A stretch of 64,000 nucleotides of DNA. Origin: Kribbella qitaiheensis. GTDB taxonomy: Bacteria > Actinomycetota > Actinomycetes > Propionibacteriales > Kribbellaceae. A program made the position numbers and the translations under genes. Under the pieces are notes generated by a model. The model ran no database searches and had not been told where the DNA came from. It saw nothing but the letters and a program-made list of their open reading frames with translations. This document shows, one piece after another, positions 63,451 to 64,000 of the stretch (position 1 is its first letter; each line of letters starts with the position of its first letter). The stretch lies in contig NZ_CP043661.1 in the NCBI RefSeq assembly GCF_014217565.1, positions 1-64,000 of the forward strand, in the 5' to 3' direction.

Positions 63451-64000
63451 TCTAGTGAGGTGCCGCGCGTTTCCCGGACAGCTTTTTCACGGTTAATTCA
63501 CGCTGCGAGCTGCTTTTCCAGGTACTCGTCATGGGCTTGTTGTGGGGTTCGATAGCCAAGCCCTGAGTGGCGACGTTTGGTATTGTAACGCAATTCGATG
63601 TAGCGGGCAACGTCGCGGCGTGCATGTTCGCGGGTGGGATATTCAGTGCGATAGATACGCTCGTTCTTGAGAGTTCCGAAGAACGATTCAGCCATGGCGT
63701 TGTCGTAACAGATGCCGGTCCGGCCGACCGATTGGCGAAGATTGTTCTTCTTCAAGGTGGCGGCGAACTGGGCGGACGTGTAATTACTGCCACGGTCGGA
63801 ATGAAAGATAGCGCCGTCAGCGAGTTCATGGTTCCGGACAGCCATTTCGATGGCGGCCTCGATCAGTGGGGTCTTGTAGTTATCGTCCATCGCCCACCCG
63901 ACCACCGCCTTGGTGTGGCAATCGATCACGGTCGCCAGATAGAGCCAGCCCTCCCAGGTCGAGATGTAGGTGATGTCGCCGACCATCTTGAGACCTGGAG
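63451..64000 (-). mobile_element. IS3-family element, cut by the window end
   Basis: The 3' end of an IS3-type element begins in the bases around 63451-63497 (GAGGTGCCGCGCGTTTCCCG followed by the transposase stop). The left part lies outside the window, so its ends and target duplication cannot be set. Confidence 0.55.
63498..64000 (-). CDS. IS3-family transposase OrfB, partial (5' end outside window)
   Basis: The frame is open to base 64000 and reads PGLKMVGDITYISTWEGWLY, then FHSDRGSNYTSAQFAATL and YDNAMAESFFGTLKNERIYR, the three catalytic acidic blocks of the integrase-type core. It ends RTPQQAHDEYLEKQLAA at 63498. The ATG at 63986 is internal. About half of the usual 280-300 residues are visible. 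Confidence 0.93.
   Translation of the reverse strand, partial: PGLKMVGDITYISTWEGWLYLATVIDCHTKAVVGWAMDDNYKTPLIEAAIEMAVRNHELADGAIFHSDRGSNYTSAQFAATLKKNNLRQSVGRTGICYDNAMAESFFGTLKNERIYRTEYPTREHARRDVARYIELRYNTKRRHSGLGYRTPQQAHDEYLEKQLAA

Overview
The window is high-GC DNA from an actinomycete. It is rich in GAF-ANTAR regulators, a WhiB-type regulator, OmpR/HisKA two-component pairs, GTG starts and ATGA/GTGA stop-start overlaps. Gene content and base usage suggest the Nocardioidaceae/Kribbellaceae, perhaps Kribbella. That genus guess is an inference, because no rRNA or tRNA gene was found.

Layout. 1-6.7 kb is eroded accessory DNA: GAF-ANTAR genes (one intact, one frameshifted, one truncated), a carboxylate-amine ligase, a stand-alone ANTAR protein, the wreck of a sugar ABC transporter, a frameshifted DUF4383 gene and a holin-like protein. 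6.7-15.3 kb is a tight four-gene minus-strand operon: amidohydrolase, then trypsin-like protease with a degenerate ATPase-like half, then a 1051-residue STAND NTPase, then a trypsin-like protease fused to a DNA/RNA non-specific nuclease. This is the best candidate for an undescribed conflict or defence system. 15.3-19 kb holds regulators mixed with gene fragments (phosphoesterase, LacI, SDR). 19-29 kb holds disaccharide phosphorolysis genes (HAD mutase + GH65), a two-component system whose kinase reads into a DUF4173 membrane protein, a secreted metallopeptidase and a TetR/aldo-keto reductase pair with a perfect operator. 29-36 kb has a lipoate ligase homologue and a coupled four-gene unit led by a zincin with the N-terminal motif of contractile-injection cargo. 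36-53 kb looks like more conserved chromosome: GT87 membrane glycosyltransferases, threonine dehydratase, a WhiB-TetR chimera, ATP-grasp enzyme, a glycosyltransferase/methyltransferase group, a second two-component system, epimerase, MTA phosphorylase, sigma factor and family A DNA polymerase. Three tandem-repeat arrays lie in its intergenic gaps. 53-55.4 kb is pdxR-pdxS. 55.4-64 kb is an island with two NACHT NTPases, the second ending in an EACC1-like domain, followed by two abutting IS630 elements and an IS3 element cut by the window end.

How the genes work together. The 6.7-15.3 kb operon combines sensing/ATPase modules with two proteases and a nuclease, the usual logic of NTP-dependent conflict systems. 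The NACHT pair at 56-61 kb belongs to the same broad class. Several otherwise good genes carry single-base frameshifts (GAF-ANTAR, DUF4383, YbjN-like, DNA polymerase, first NACHT, first IS630). Some may be decay and some may be sequence error.
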